From Thiotrichaceae bacterium UBA7359 (GTDB taxonomy: Bacteria; Pseudomonadota; Gammaproteobacteria; Eutrophobiales; Eutrophobiaceae), in assembly GCA_905182825.1 (NCBI GenBank), contig CAJJDJ010000149.1, positions 1 through 14,332 on the forward strand: a stretch of DNA of 14,332 bases, written 5' to 3'. This document shows positions 1 through 6,863 of this stretch, piece by piece. The notes beneath the pieces are model-generated. The model was not told where the DNA came from and made no database searches. It saw nothing but the letters and a program-made list of their open reading frames with translations. The position numbers and the translations under genes were made by a program. Each line of letters begins with the position of its first letter. Position 1 is the stretch's first letter.

Positions 1-1
1 A

Positions 2-199
2 ACTCGTGATGAAGTGTATATTGCAGAAGAAGCGTTTTTTACCGGAACTGCTGCTGAAGTTACTCCAATACGAGAACTGGACAATCGTCAAATTGGCGAC
101 GGCTCAAAAGGTCCCATTACTAAGAAATTACAAAAACAATATTTTGATTGCGTCAAAGGGAAATTGACAGAATACCAAAATTGGTTGAGTTATATATAA
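2..199 (+). CDS. ilvE: Branched-chain amino acid aminotransferase, C-terminal part only
   Basis: This is the last 65 codons of a gene that enters from the left edge, in an open frame ending at TAA 197-199. The residues match the C-terminus of class IV PLP-dependent branched-chain aminotransferases, notably the segment FFTGTAAEVTPIRELD followed by IGDG and GPITKKLQ; E. coli IlvE has the closely similar MSGTAAEITPVRSVD...VGEG..GPVTKRIQ. The enzyme transfers the amino group between glutamate and the 2-oxo acids of leucine, isoleucine and valine in the cytoplasm. The TGTAAE turn lies near the cofactor phosphate and substrate carboxylate in this fold. The PLP lysine is outside the window. A small zinc-finger gene follows after 11 bp, probably on the same transcript. 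Identification is firm despite truncation by the window edge. Confidence 0.93.
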   Translation, partial: TRDEVYIAEEAFFTGTAAEVTPIRELDNRQIGDGSKGPITKKLQKQYFDCVKGKLTEYQNWLSYI

Positions 200-210
200 C
201 GAGGCATGCT

Positions 211-414
211 ATGAGTGAATTAATACAAGGAACAACATCAGTTTCTATCAGTAGTGAATCGGTGTTTCACATAAATAAGGACCAATTACCATTACATTGT
301 CCTTTGCCTGAAATGAGTTTATGGAATCAGCACCCTCGAGTATTTCTTCCTATTGAAGGTACTGGAAAATCAAAATGCCCTTATTGCAGCACCGAGTTTG
401 TTCTTGAAAAGTAA
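211..414 (+). CDS. Small zf-CHCC zinc-finger protein
   Basis: A 67-residue protein of the zf-CHCC family (zinc-finger domain related to the mitochondrial complex I subunit NDUFS6). Four putative zinc ligands are visible: Cys30, His41, Cys56 and Cys59, with the family hallmarks HCP, MSLWNQHPRV and CPYC. The ATG at 211 is preceded by GAGG at 201-204 with good spacing. An upstream in-frame TTG at 148 would add 21 residues overlapping ilvE and is unlikely. The family is common in proteobacteria, often as a short gene beside ilvE or lipopolysaccharide genes, but its molecular role is not established. Here it lies between ilvE and an ELM1-family gene, consistent with co-transcription. Family assignment is strong; function is unknown. 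Confidence 0.85.
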   Translation: MSELIQGTTSVSISSESVFHINKDQLPLHCPLPEMSLWNQHPRVFLPIEGTGKSKCPYCSTEFVLEK

Positions 415-436
415 TTGATACATAAACTAGTCCGAT

Positions 437-1345
437 ATGACTTATAATATCTGGCGCCTTAGCGATGGTAAGCCTGGTCATGAATCTCAAAGCATTGGAT
501 TATGTAATGCCCTTCAAAAAATACAAACTTGCAGACGTTTTGATATACCTGTTCAAAATAAAAAGAATTACTTAAGAAATTTATTTTTTAAGACTTTTCC
601 TCAAGGTAAGCATCTTCCAGATCCAACACTCATCATAGGCGCAGGACATGGAACTCATCTTCCTATGCTGGCAGCCCAGCGTGCTCGAAAAGGATATACT
701 ATTGTTTTGATGAAACCAAGTTTGCCTATCTCTTTTTTTGATTTCTGCTTAATAGCAAAACATGATCATATTTCCGATAAAAATAATATCATCGTTACAA
801 AAGGAGCATTAAATCCAATTCAATTTAACAGAAACAAAGTTCCTGGCTACGGTTTATTTATGATTGGAGGGTTATCTAAACATTATCATTGGAATAATGC
901 TTCAATTATAGACCAAATTATAGCAATCATTGGTAGTAATCCCGATATAAATTGGACTATTGCTGATTCTCAGCGAACACCGCAATCTTTTCTGAATGAA
1001 GTGGATAGACAATCAGATGGAAATATAAAAATATTACGATGTTCTGAAACTAATAGCACTGAGATTCATAAACTTATTTATAATACTAGAAATGTTTGGG
1101 TCACAAGAGATAGTATTTCTATGATTTACGAATCCCTTTCTTCCGGTGCTGCCGTTGGCCTAATTGACCTCCCCCAGAATAAAAATGGACGGACACATAA
1201 AAGTGTAAACACTCTCATTAGCGAAGGATACTTGACACTACCGAGTAAAGAAAATACAACACTCGAGCTAAAGTCAACCCTACCTGTTTTCAATGAAGCA
1301 CATCGTTGTGCTGAATTATTGCTAAGTCGTGGAGTATTAAAATAA
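437..1345 (+). CDS. ELM1-family (DUF1022) GT-B-like protein
   Basis: A 302-residue protein opening with the family signature WRLSDGKPGHESQSIGLCNAL (residues 6-26). A glycine-rich IIGAGHGTHLP strand-turn lies around residues 66-76, and a C-terminal segment VTRDSISMIYESLSSGA near residues 222-238 resembles the donor-binding half of GT-B glycosyltransferases (DS.SMIYE.LSSG). Members are called mitochondrial fission ELM1 after the plant homologue, but bacterial copies sit in lipopolysaccharide or cell-envelope clusters and are thought to be sugar-nucleotide-binding enzymes; the reaction is unproven. The gene begins 22 bp after the zinc-finger gene and no clear Shine-Dalgarno sequence is seen. Its position ahead of GT4 and GT9 genes suggests a role in core oligosaccharide assembly. 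Family is secure; substrate is unknown. Confidence 0.82.
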   Translation: MTYNIWRLSDGKPGHESQSIGLCNALQKIQTCRRFDIPVQNKKNYLRNLFFKTFPQGKHLPDPTLIIGAGHGTHLPMLAAQRARKGYTIVLMKPSLPISFFDFCLIAKHDHISDKNNIIVTKGALNPIQFNRNKVPGYGLFMIGGLSKHYHWNNASIIDQIIAIIGSNPDINWTIADSQRTPQSFLNEVDRQSDGNIKILRCSETNSTEIHKLIYNTRNVWVTRDSISMIYESLSSGAAVGLIDLPQNKNGRTHKSVNTLISEGYLTLPSKENTTLELKSTLPVFNEAHRCAELLLSRGVLK

Positions 1346-1425
1346 TTTTTTCACGCCTGAGTTATCTTAAACATCTAAACTAATATTAATTAAAAAGTTT
1401 TTTTGTAAAAAACAGATATTAAAGT

Positions 1426-2178
1426 ATGATAAAAAATAACAAAATTAGCTCGAACTTCATCGAGTGCCCGATTTGTGAATCTAATTCATTTGCTCACCTT
1501 TTTAAAAAAAATAATGAGCCATTTGTAAAATGCAATAATTGTTCTTTAGTTTTAATAAATCCAAGATTAAATTATGAAAAAATAAAAGAAACATACAATG
1601 ATGATTACACCCGCGATTATGCTAAAAAAGCTATATCTAAATTAAGACGTTCGTTGCAGAGAGTTAATAAGGTAAAAAATCAATTTATTACATCTGGCCG
1701 TTGGCTAGATATCGGTTGCTCAGCAGGATTTGTAGTAAAAAGTGCTAAAGAAAGTGGCTTTGATGCTTTTGGGATCGATATAGAACCTTGGGGAATTAAT
1801 TACGGCAAAAGGAGTCTTTTGCTCAACAATCTTGTAAACGGCACTATCGAAGCTCAAAATTATCCTGATAACTATTTTAATGTTATTTCCTTATACGATG
1901 TTATTGAGCATGTTCCTGATTTGAATTTACTTGTTAAAGAATTAAAAAGAATCCTAGGGGAAAATGGAGTGATACATATTATTACCCCAGACATTGGCCA
2001 TTGGGGTGTTTCAAAAACTCTGTCTGACTGGAAAGAAATCAAACCATCCGAACATTTATATTATTTTACAAAACTTACCTTAAAAAAGCTTTTTAACAAA
2101 CATGGATTGGATATTGTAAAAACAGACTTCTCATTTAAAACCTCATTGAAAGCATACATACAACACTCTGATGGATAA
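1426..2178 (+). CDS. Zinc-ribbon class I SAM-dependent methyltransferase
   Basis: A 250-residue protein with two parts. The N-terminus has a zinc-ribbon-like pair, CPIC (Cys14, Cys17) and CNNC (Cys36, Cys39), followed by LVLINPRL. The rest is a Rossmann methyltransferase domain: SAM motif I is WLDIGCSAGF (residues 93-102), the acidic end of strand 2 is GIDIEP (116-121), and the post-motif is YDVIEHVPD (157-165). A late HLYYFTKLTLKKLFNKHGL segment is characteristic of methyltransferases in polysaccharide and lipopolysaccharide clusters. It probably methylates a sugar or sugar-linked intermediate, but the acceptor cannot be read from the sequence. The stop lies 6 bp before the next start, so the GT4 gene is likely co-translated. 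The gene is strongly A/T-rich. At 250 residues it seems short for the zinc-ribbon subfamily, which often carries a longer tail. Confidence 0.8.
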   Translation: MIKNNKISSNFIECPICESNSFAHLFKKNNEPFVKCNNCSLVLINPRLNYEKIKETYNDDYTRDYAKKAISKLRRSLQRVNKVKNQFITSGRWLDIGCSAGFVVKSAKESGFDAFGIDIEPWGINYGKRSLLLNNLVNGTIEAQNYPDNYFNVISLYDVIEHVPDLNLLVKELKRILGENGVIHIITPDIGHWGVSKTLSDWKEIKPSEHLYYFTKLTLKKLFNKHGLDIVKTDFSFKTSLKAYIQHSDG

Positions 2179-2184
2179 GATCAT

Positions 2185-3294
2185 ATGGCATTAACAGTTG
2201 TGCAAGTTCTACCCGCTTTGGAAGTCGGTGGAGTTGAGCGGGGAACTCTTGAAATAGCATCCGGGTTGGTTAAGGCAGGTCATCGATCTATTGTTATCTC
2301 TGGAGGAGGTAGGCTCGTTGACACGCTGGTTTTAGAGGGTAGTCAACATTTCAATTGGACAATAGGCAAAAAATCATTATTTACATTTATATTAGCAATA
2401 AAGCTTAGGAAACTTCTTATAAGAGAATCTGTAGATATTCTACATGTTAGATCAAGAATGCCTGCTTGGGTCTGCTATCTGGCATTAAGAAGTATAAAAG
2501 AAAACAAAAGACCACGGTTTATTTGCACAGTTCATGGCCCTTATTCAGTCAATGGATACAGTAAAATCATGACCAAAGGAGATGATGTTATTGTTATTTC
2601 AGAATTCATTAAAGATTATGTCCTAAATAATTATACAGAGACTGCAGAAGAGAAACTGTCCATAATCCATAGGGGTATCGATGCTAAAGAGTTCCCTTAT
2701 AATTATTCGCCCAATGATAGCTGGATAAAAGAATGGAATAAAAATTACGCTTCTCTAAAGGATAAATTTATCATTACATTACCGGCGCGAATTACTCGCT
2801 GGAAAGGACAGGAAGACTTTCTATTAATCATAAGTGCTTTAAAGAAACTAGGTGTCCCCATACATGGTTTAATAGCAGGGGGAGCGCACATAAGACGTAT
2901 TAAATTTTTAAAATCTTTAAAAAAACAAGTAATTGAACTCGGGCTTGAAAATGAAATAGACTTTATTGGTCACAGAGACGATTTAAAAGAAATTATGGCT
3001 ATTTCAGACATTGTTCTTTCTTTAGCAAAAAAACCGGAGGCTTTTGGAAGAACTGCTCTAGAGTCGCTTAGTCTCGGGACTCCTGTTGTAGCATATGATC
3101 ATGGAGGTGCCTCAGAAGTACTTATTACATTGTTTCCAAGTGGGCTCACACCAAACAATAATATTGCAAAGGCTACAAAAAAAATTGCTTCTCTTTATAA
3201 GACATCGACTACAATAAGTATGAAAAATCCATTTACAAGACAAGCAATGATTGAAAAAACAATTAAACTTTATGAAAAAAGTTTAATTAAATAG
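2185..3294 (+). CDS. Glycosyltransferase family 4 protein (GT-B fold)
   Basis: A 369-residue GT-B retaining glycosyltransferase of the GT4 type. The N-terminal acceptor domain opens with VLPALEVGGVERGTLEIASGL (residues 8-28), with the glycine-rich loop typical of group 1 transferases. The donor domain shows ARITRWKG (201-208; Arg202 or Arg205 and Lys207 are candidate diphosphate contacts) and the E-X7-E motif EAFGRTALE (Glu285 and Glu293), followed by SLGTPVVAYDHGG. It should transfer a sugar from a nucleotide-activated donor onto a membrane-associated oligosaccharide at the inner face of the cytoplasmic membrane, probably lipopolysaccharide core. The start is 6 bp after the methyltransferase stop, with GGATAAG just upstream as a possible ribosome site. 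The sequence broadly resembles the lipopolysaccharide-core GT4 enzymes encoded beside heptosyltransferases. Sugar specificity cannot be assigned. Confidence 0.85.
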   Translation: MALTVVQVLPALEVGGVERGTLEIASGLVKAGHRSIVISGGGRLVDTLVLEGSQHFNWTIGKKSLFTFILAIKLRKLLIRESVDILHVRSRMPAWVCYLALRSIKENKRPRFICTVHGPYSVNGYSKIMTKGDDVIVISEFIKDYVLNNYTETAEEKLSIIHRGIDAKEFPYNYSPNDSWIKEWNKNYASLKDKFIITLPARITRWKGQEDFLLIISALKKLGVPIHGLIAGGAHIRRIKFLKSLKKQVIELGLENEIDFIGHRDDLKEIMAISDIVLSLAKKPEAFGRTALESLSLGTPVVAYDHGGASEVLITLFPSGLTPNNNIAKATKKIASLYKTSTTISMKNPFTRQAMIEKTIKLYEKSLIK

Positions 3295-3642
3295 CATCTA
3301 TGCTCACCTCTATTTAGCCAGCCATAACAAAATGTGCAATCGCTTATTTAAGTATGCAAAACCGTCTCATTACTATTTCAAGCTTGAAATTCTTGGTCAA
3401 TAAACATAATTATTTGATTCTGTAGACAAGAATATATCTAATTTAAGTATTGAAACTTCAATTTTGTTATCCCAGAAGAGGTTAAATTTTTTCGTTAAAA
3501 GTATCTTATATATCATCGTTATGAATGATTAGTTTAACGGATAGTTAAATATTATTGTAAAACACTATGAACACTATATTTTATGAAAAAATGAAGTAAA
3601 AGTGCTTTAATCTCCTTTTAGATACTCAAACACCCATATATC
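3295..3642. other. 348-bp gene-free A/T-rich stretch between GT4 and GT9 genes
   Basis: I see no open frame with recognisable protein content and no RNA gene. It contains a perfect 16-bp palindrome (3375-3390), a short TTTAAC/GTTAAA inverted repeat (3533-3538 and 3544-3549), and repeated TTTAAGTAT words. Its length and the palindrome suggest it carries the promoter and control region of the downstream GT9 pair, since neighbouring genes elsewhere are only 6-80 bp apart. No confident -35/-10 pair could be fixed. Confidence 0.45.
3375..3390. repeat. Perfect 16-bp palindrome, possible operator
   Basis: ATTTCAAGCTTGAAAT is fully self-complementary (8-bp half-sites ATTTCAAG / CTTGAAAT, no spacer). 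It lies 252 bp before the GTG of the first GT9 gene and 80 bp after the GT4 stop. There is no T-run typical of a terminator and no loop, so a dimeric-repressor site is more likely than a hairpin. The bound factor, if any, is unknown. Confidence 0.4.
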
Positions 3643-4602
3643 GTGAAAATATTAATAATAAAATTAGGTGCTTTAGGTGACGCTATTATAGCTACCGCTG
3701 TGATTAAACAAATTTTGGAACATCATGCAGCTGACAATATTCACTTGTTAACAAGTCCTCCTTTCATTCAAATATTTTCACATTTTGATAAATTACAAAT
3801 AGATTCTTTTGAACGTAAGGGTATCTTTAACATGGCAAGATCTCTAATTTGGATAAGAAAAAATAAGTTTGATCGAATATATGATTTACAATCAAATGAT
3901 CGAACGAGAATATTTTGCTCCTTATCAGGCTGCTCTTATCTTGCTGGAAATCATCCCCATTTTCCATATACTGTTCATCCAAAAAAAGCTTATGCAGGTG
4001 AATGTCATTCTTTTGATCGTCTTAATCAAATCATTGAAAGTGCTAACATTATTCCTGCCCAAGCTATACCGCATCTGCCGATTAATAAATCAACGATTAA
4101 CAAAGTAAATCACTGGCTAGAAAAACACGGCTTCTTCCACAAACCATTTATAATATTGCATGCGGGTTCCAGCCTTAAAAATACTAAGAAAAGGTGGCCT
4201 TACTTTAAGGAGCTTACTTGTAAATTAAACAACCTATTTGCAATTGTGTGGGTAGGTGGAAATGATGACGCGAAAATAAATCATGCACTAAGTACAGTAG
4301 ACGGCATAGACGCGACAAATCAATTCAATATCTTCGAGCTTGCTGAACTAGGTAAACATGCAAAATTTATAATTGCCAATGATTCCGCTCCAATGCATAT
4401 TTTGTCCTGTTCACAAACACCTATATTTGGACTGTTTGGGCCCACTTATCCACGTAGAACACATGCGTTAGGACAGTTCATCAACATAATAAGCTCGGAT
4501 AAATCATTAGCTCGTAACGATCTAGAATTTAAACCGTCAGATATGTCAAGCATTTCACTCAACATGGTCTTAGATAAGCTCAAGGAAAATAAACTAATAT
4601 GA
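3643..4602 (+). CDS. Glycosyltransferase family 9 (heptosyltransferase-like) protein
   Basis: A 319-residue GT9 protein, the same size as E. coli WaaC. The N-terminus KILIIKLGALGDAI (residues 2-15) is the family hallmark, and Asp13 matches the catalytic-base position of heptosyltransferase I. The donor domain shows ILHAGSSLKNTKKRWP (171-186) and ANDSAPMH (245-252), a form of the (N/D)(D/S)(S/T)G.MH motif that contacts the ADP-heptose diphosphate, then GLFGPT. It should add heptose or a related sugar to the lipopolysaccharide inner core at the cytoplasmic face. GTG at 3643 gives the canonical start although no good Shine-Dalgarno sequence is visible. The stop overlaps the next GT9 start by 4 bp (ATGA). 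Which heptosyltransferase this is (WaaC, WaaF or WaaQ type) is not decidable by eye. Confidence 0.87.
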   Translation: MKILIIKLGALGDAIIATAVIKQILEHHAADNIHLLTSPPFIQIFSHFDKLQIDSFERKGIFNMARSLIWIRKNKFDRIYDLQSNDRTRIFCSLSGCSYLAGNHPHFPYTVHPKKAYAGECHSFDRLNQIIESANIIPAQAIPHLPINKSTINKVNHWLEKHGFFHKPFIILHAGSSLKNTKKRWPYFKELTCKLNNLFAIVWVGGNDDAKINHALSTVDGIDATNQFNIFELAELGKHAKFIIANDSAPMHILSCSQTPIFGLFGPTYPRRTHALGQFINIISSDKSLARNDLEFKPSDMSSISLNMVLDKLKENKLI

Positions 4603-5693
4603 CTTTCGGCGATAAAACAGCATTACGATATGTAATCACTGTGCGGTTTATCCGAACTACTATAGTTGATTTTCTGTCAAAATTAATTTTTAAAAAACAA
4701 AAAAAAGAGTATAAAAAAATATTAATAAATCGAGATGGAGCATTTGGCGACTCGATTGTTGCTTTACCTTCATTGTCCGTAATAAGACAGAACCACCCCT
4801 CAGCACAAATAGATTTGTTGTCTATCACTAATAGTCAGGTTTCTTTTATTGAGCTTAATCTAGATAAGCACTTAATAAACAAGCTTTACGTAGTGAAAAA
4901 AAATGAACGAAAATATATATTAAAAACTTTAAAAAAAGAAAATTATGACTTATTCATACAGATTCCGCAGAATATAGGGATATACAAATCAGCAAGAAAT
5001 ATGTTGCTAGTACGTTTTTATTTAAATATAAAAAGTGCATTTGGCTGGGACTGTGGACGAGTAAAATCATTCATGCGACAACAAAAGAAATATTTTAGAA
5101 CGCCGACAGAAACATATCGCTTCTTATATTCTCTTAAAAAATACAATACTGATGTAACGTTAAATTATCCAATAATCGCTAAAAGACCAAAAGAATGCGT
5201 AATAGAAAATATCACATCACAAAAAAAAATCGTCGTTTTTTTAATCGGCGGGAAACTCCAACTAAAGAAATGGCCGTCAGTTAATTGGACTAAATTGGCA
5301 AATTTAATCGGAGACCAGTATAAAATCTTAATTTTAGGTGGTACAGATGAAAAATTCGAAGCTGAGAAAATAGTATCGAAAACAAAAAATACTGATAATT
5401 TTTGTAGTGAACTCTCTATACCAGAACTACATTATGTTTTAATGAAATCTCAGCTTGCTATAAGTCATGACACTGGGGCAATGCACTTATGTGATGTTGC
5501 GAAACTTAAAACAATTGCACTTTTTTCAACCCGCGACCTATCAAATAAGTGGCATCCGAACAATAAAGAGTCAATCGTCATAGAAAAAATATTACCTTGC
5601 AGTTTTTGTTTGAAAACCATTTGTTCAAATAACATTTGCATGACTAATATAACACCTGCTGAGGTTTATGATGCTTTTGAGAAATTGATCTAG
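4599..5693 (+). CDS. Second glycosyltransferase family 9 protein, Cys-rich C-terminus
   Basis: A 364-residue GT9 protein starting within the previous stop (ATGA overlap) with AAGGA at 4582-4586 as its ribosome site. An unusual basic and hydrophobic leader of about 40 residues precedes the family start motif KILINRDGAFGDSIVALP (40-57). The donor domain shows FLIGGKLQLKKWP and SHDTGAMH (289-296), the GT9 nucleotide-binding loop. The end carries a cysteine cluster, PCSFCLKTICSNNICM (Cys334, 337, 342, 347), typical of many GT9 proteins. Role: probably transfer of heptose or a similar ADP-activated sugar to lipopolysaccharide core, paired with the upstream GT9. The leader could be a membrane-associating amphipathic segment; an internal start nearer residue 37 lacks a suitable ATG. 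Codon use is very A/T-rich, like the other cluster genes. Confidence 0.83.
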   Translation: MTFGDKTALRYVITVRFIRTTIVDFLSKLIFKKQKKEYKKILINRDGAFGDSIVALPSLSVIRQNHPSAQIDLLSITNSQVSFIELNLDKHLINKLYVVKKNERKYILKTLKKENYDLFIQIPQNIGIYKSARNMLLVRFYLNIKSAFGWDCGRVKSFMRQQKKYFRTPTETYRFLYSLKKYNTDVTLNYPIIAKRPKECVIENITSQKKIVVFLIGGKLQLKKWPSVNWTKLANLIGDQYKILILGGTDEKFEAEKIVSKTKNTDNFCSELSIPELHYVLMKSQLAISHDTGAMHLCDVAKLKTIALFSTRDLSNKWHPNNKESIVIEKILPCSFCLKTICSNNICMTNITPAEVYDAFEKLI

Positions 5694-5713
5694 CAAGCGA
5701 CTCTCAATCTTAT

Positions 5714-6661
5714 TTACTTTAAACATCCATCTTGTTCATGCCACAACTCACGCCAATTAAAAAATGGGGGTAGACAATGCTCGGTCTGTAAATGTGCTGC
5801 TATTGCTGGGATCGGCGAAAACCCAGGTATATACTTAAACAAATTATCAGTTGTTTCTTTTTCAGAGCCTAAATGTCTATTTTTTTTAGTTCTCACATAC
5901 TTGGTGTTTTCAAAGTACTTCCAATATTCTTTCACTACTTCTGCATGAGTAAAAAAAACGTGCGTAGCATGTGATATCGTTCTCCAACGTCTTTTATCTG
6001 TGTATAGAATATATGAAGGATAATTAAACTGCCTAAATATGTTTTCATGTTCTTGTGGGTGTAATAAAAGGTGTGTTTTCGTCTGATTATATATTCTCGA
6101 ATAAAACTCGATCATCTCTAAAACAGCAGTTTTAGAATGAAGATAATCATCTTCACAAAAATAAAATAACCCATCACTACTCTTTGCATATACAAAATTC
6201 TGGTATAAGGATTCTCCCTGCCCGGGTTTGTCTGTAGTTATAATTCTCCAATCACATGTTAACTTTTTACATAAATTTTCAATTTTTATTAATACGTCAT
6301 CTCTTGATCTGTCGTCAAATATTATTAATTCTATATTTTTGTTACTAATCAATGCCTGTTTTATGGAGACAATTAAAGAATTAATACACTTTAATAAATG
6401 CTCGTCTTGATTCACCCCAGTCAAAGCACTCTGTCTGCCATTTGTTCTCTTGTCATTAATACACGTTCGTAAGCAAACGGTGAGAGATTCTAGTCTAGAT
6501 TTCGTGTCTTTTTTATTCGAGTCAAATGTATCATAGACTTTTTTTTGATCTATAAGGCCTTCAAAATTTTTAAGGGGAGATAAATTAAACTCATGGTGCT
6601 TTTTTATTTTGTAGCCTCGCTTTTTTAAAAAACGATCTAAAACACGTAACACTTCGTTCAT
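5714..6661 (-). CDS. Glycosyltransferase family 2-like (GT-A) protein
   Basis: A 315-residue protein read convergently to the GT9 pair, ending 20 bp from it. It has features of a GT-A glycosyltransferase: a start strand SLTVCLRTC (59-67) in place of the common VSVIIPTYN, an acidic strand end IIFDDRSRDD (113-122), a GQGESLYQNFVYAKSSDG region (147-164), and FCEDDYLH (168-175), which fits the metal- and nucleotide-binding DXD site. The first 55 residues are basic and not recognised. The role is probable transfer of a sugar in lipopolysaccharide core or another glycoconjugate, inferred mainly from the neighbours. An AGGAGGT Shine-Dalgarno sequence supports the ATG start. No signal peptide or membrane segment is seen. 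Family assignment is moderately secure; donor and acceptor are unknown. Confidence 0.72.
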   Translation of the reverse strand: MNEVLRVLDRFLKKRGYKIKKHHEFNLSPLKNFEGLIDQKKVYDTFDSNKKDTKSRLESLTVCLRTCINDKRTNGRQSALTGVNQDEHLLKCINSLIVSIKQALISNKNIELIIFDDRSRDDVLIKIENLCKKLTCDWRIITTDKPGQGESLYQNFVYAKSSDGLFYFCEDDYLHSKTAVLEMIEFYSRIYNQTKTHLLLHPQEHENIFRQFNYPSYILYTDKRRWRTISHATHVFFTHAEVVKEYWKYFENTKYVRTKKNRHLGSEKETTDNLFKYIPGFSPIPAIAAHLQTEHCLPPFFNWRELWHEQDGCLK

Positions 6662-6664
6662 AAA

Positions 6665-6673
6665 AGACCTCCT
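6665..6673 (-). promoter_or_regulatory. Near-perfect Shine-Dalgarno for the GT2-like gene
   Basis: On the minus strand AGGAGGTCT lies immediately upstream of the ATG at 6659-6661, with about 5 nt between AGGAGGT and the start. Most neighbouring genes have weak or no visible Shine-Dalgarno sequence, so this gene is predicted to be translated relatively efficiently and independently. It also fixes the start codon. Confidence 0.8.
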
Positions 6674-6863
6674 ATGTTTATAATATTTTTAGCCTTCACC
6701 GAGGACATGTTTAGCATATGATTGCTATGACGCATGTTTTTTATTTACTCAATAACTACAACGACTGCGTTGTTAGCACTAATATTTCATTTCCGCTATC
6801 TTTACTACTCTAGTTGCTAGCTTCTAAAAAATAGCTTATATAACCACACGCCACTTGTTTTAA

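Noticed and set aside
148..414. Longer zinc-finger protein starting at TTG 148
   Set aside because: It would overlap ilvE and start with a poor codon, while ATG 211 has a GAGG site and gives the normal family length.
1397..1413. GTTTTTT/AAAAAAC inverted repeat between the ELM1 and methyltransferase genes, looking like a terminator
   Set aside because: The stem is almost only A/T with a 3-nt loop and no GC-rich base or following T-run, so it is better seen as homopolymer tracts than as a rho-independent terminator.
3295..3642. Remnant gene or small RNA in the GT4-GT9 gap
   Set aside because: All frames are interrupted by many stops, no family motif is seen, and no strong promoter plus terminator pair marks an RNA gene.
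6758..6773. ACAACG/CGTTGT hairpin in the mnmE-GT2 gap, possible mnmE terminator
   Set aside because: The stem is only 6 bp and no T-run follows on either strand in the right place, so a terminator is not supported.
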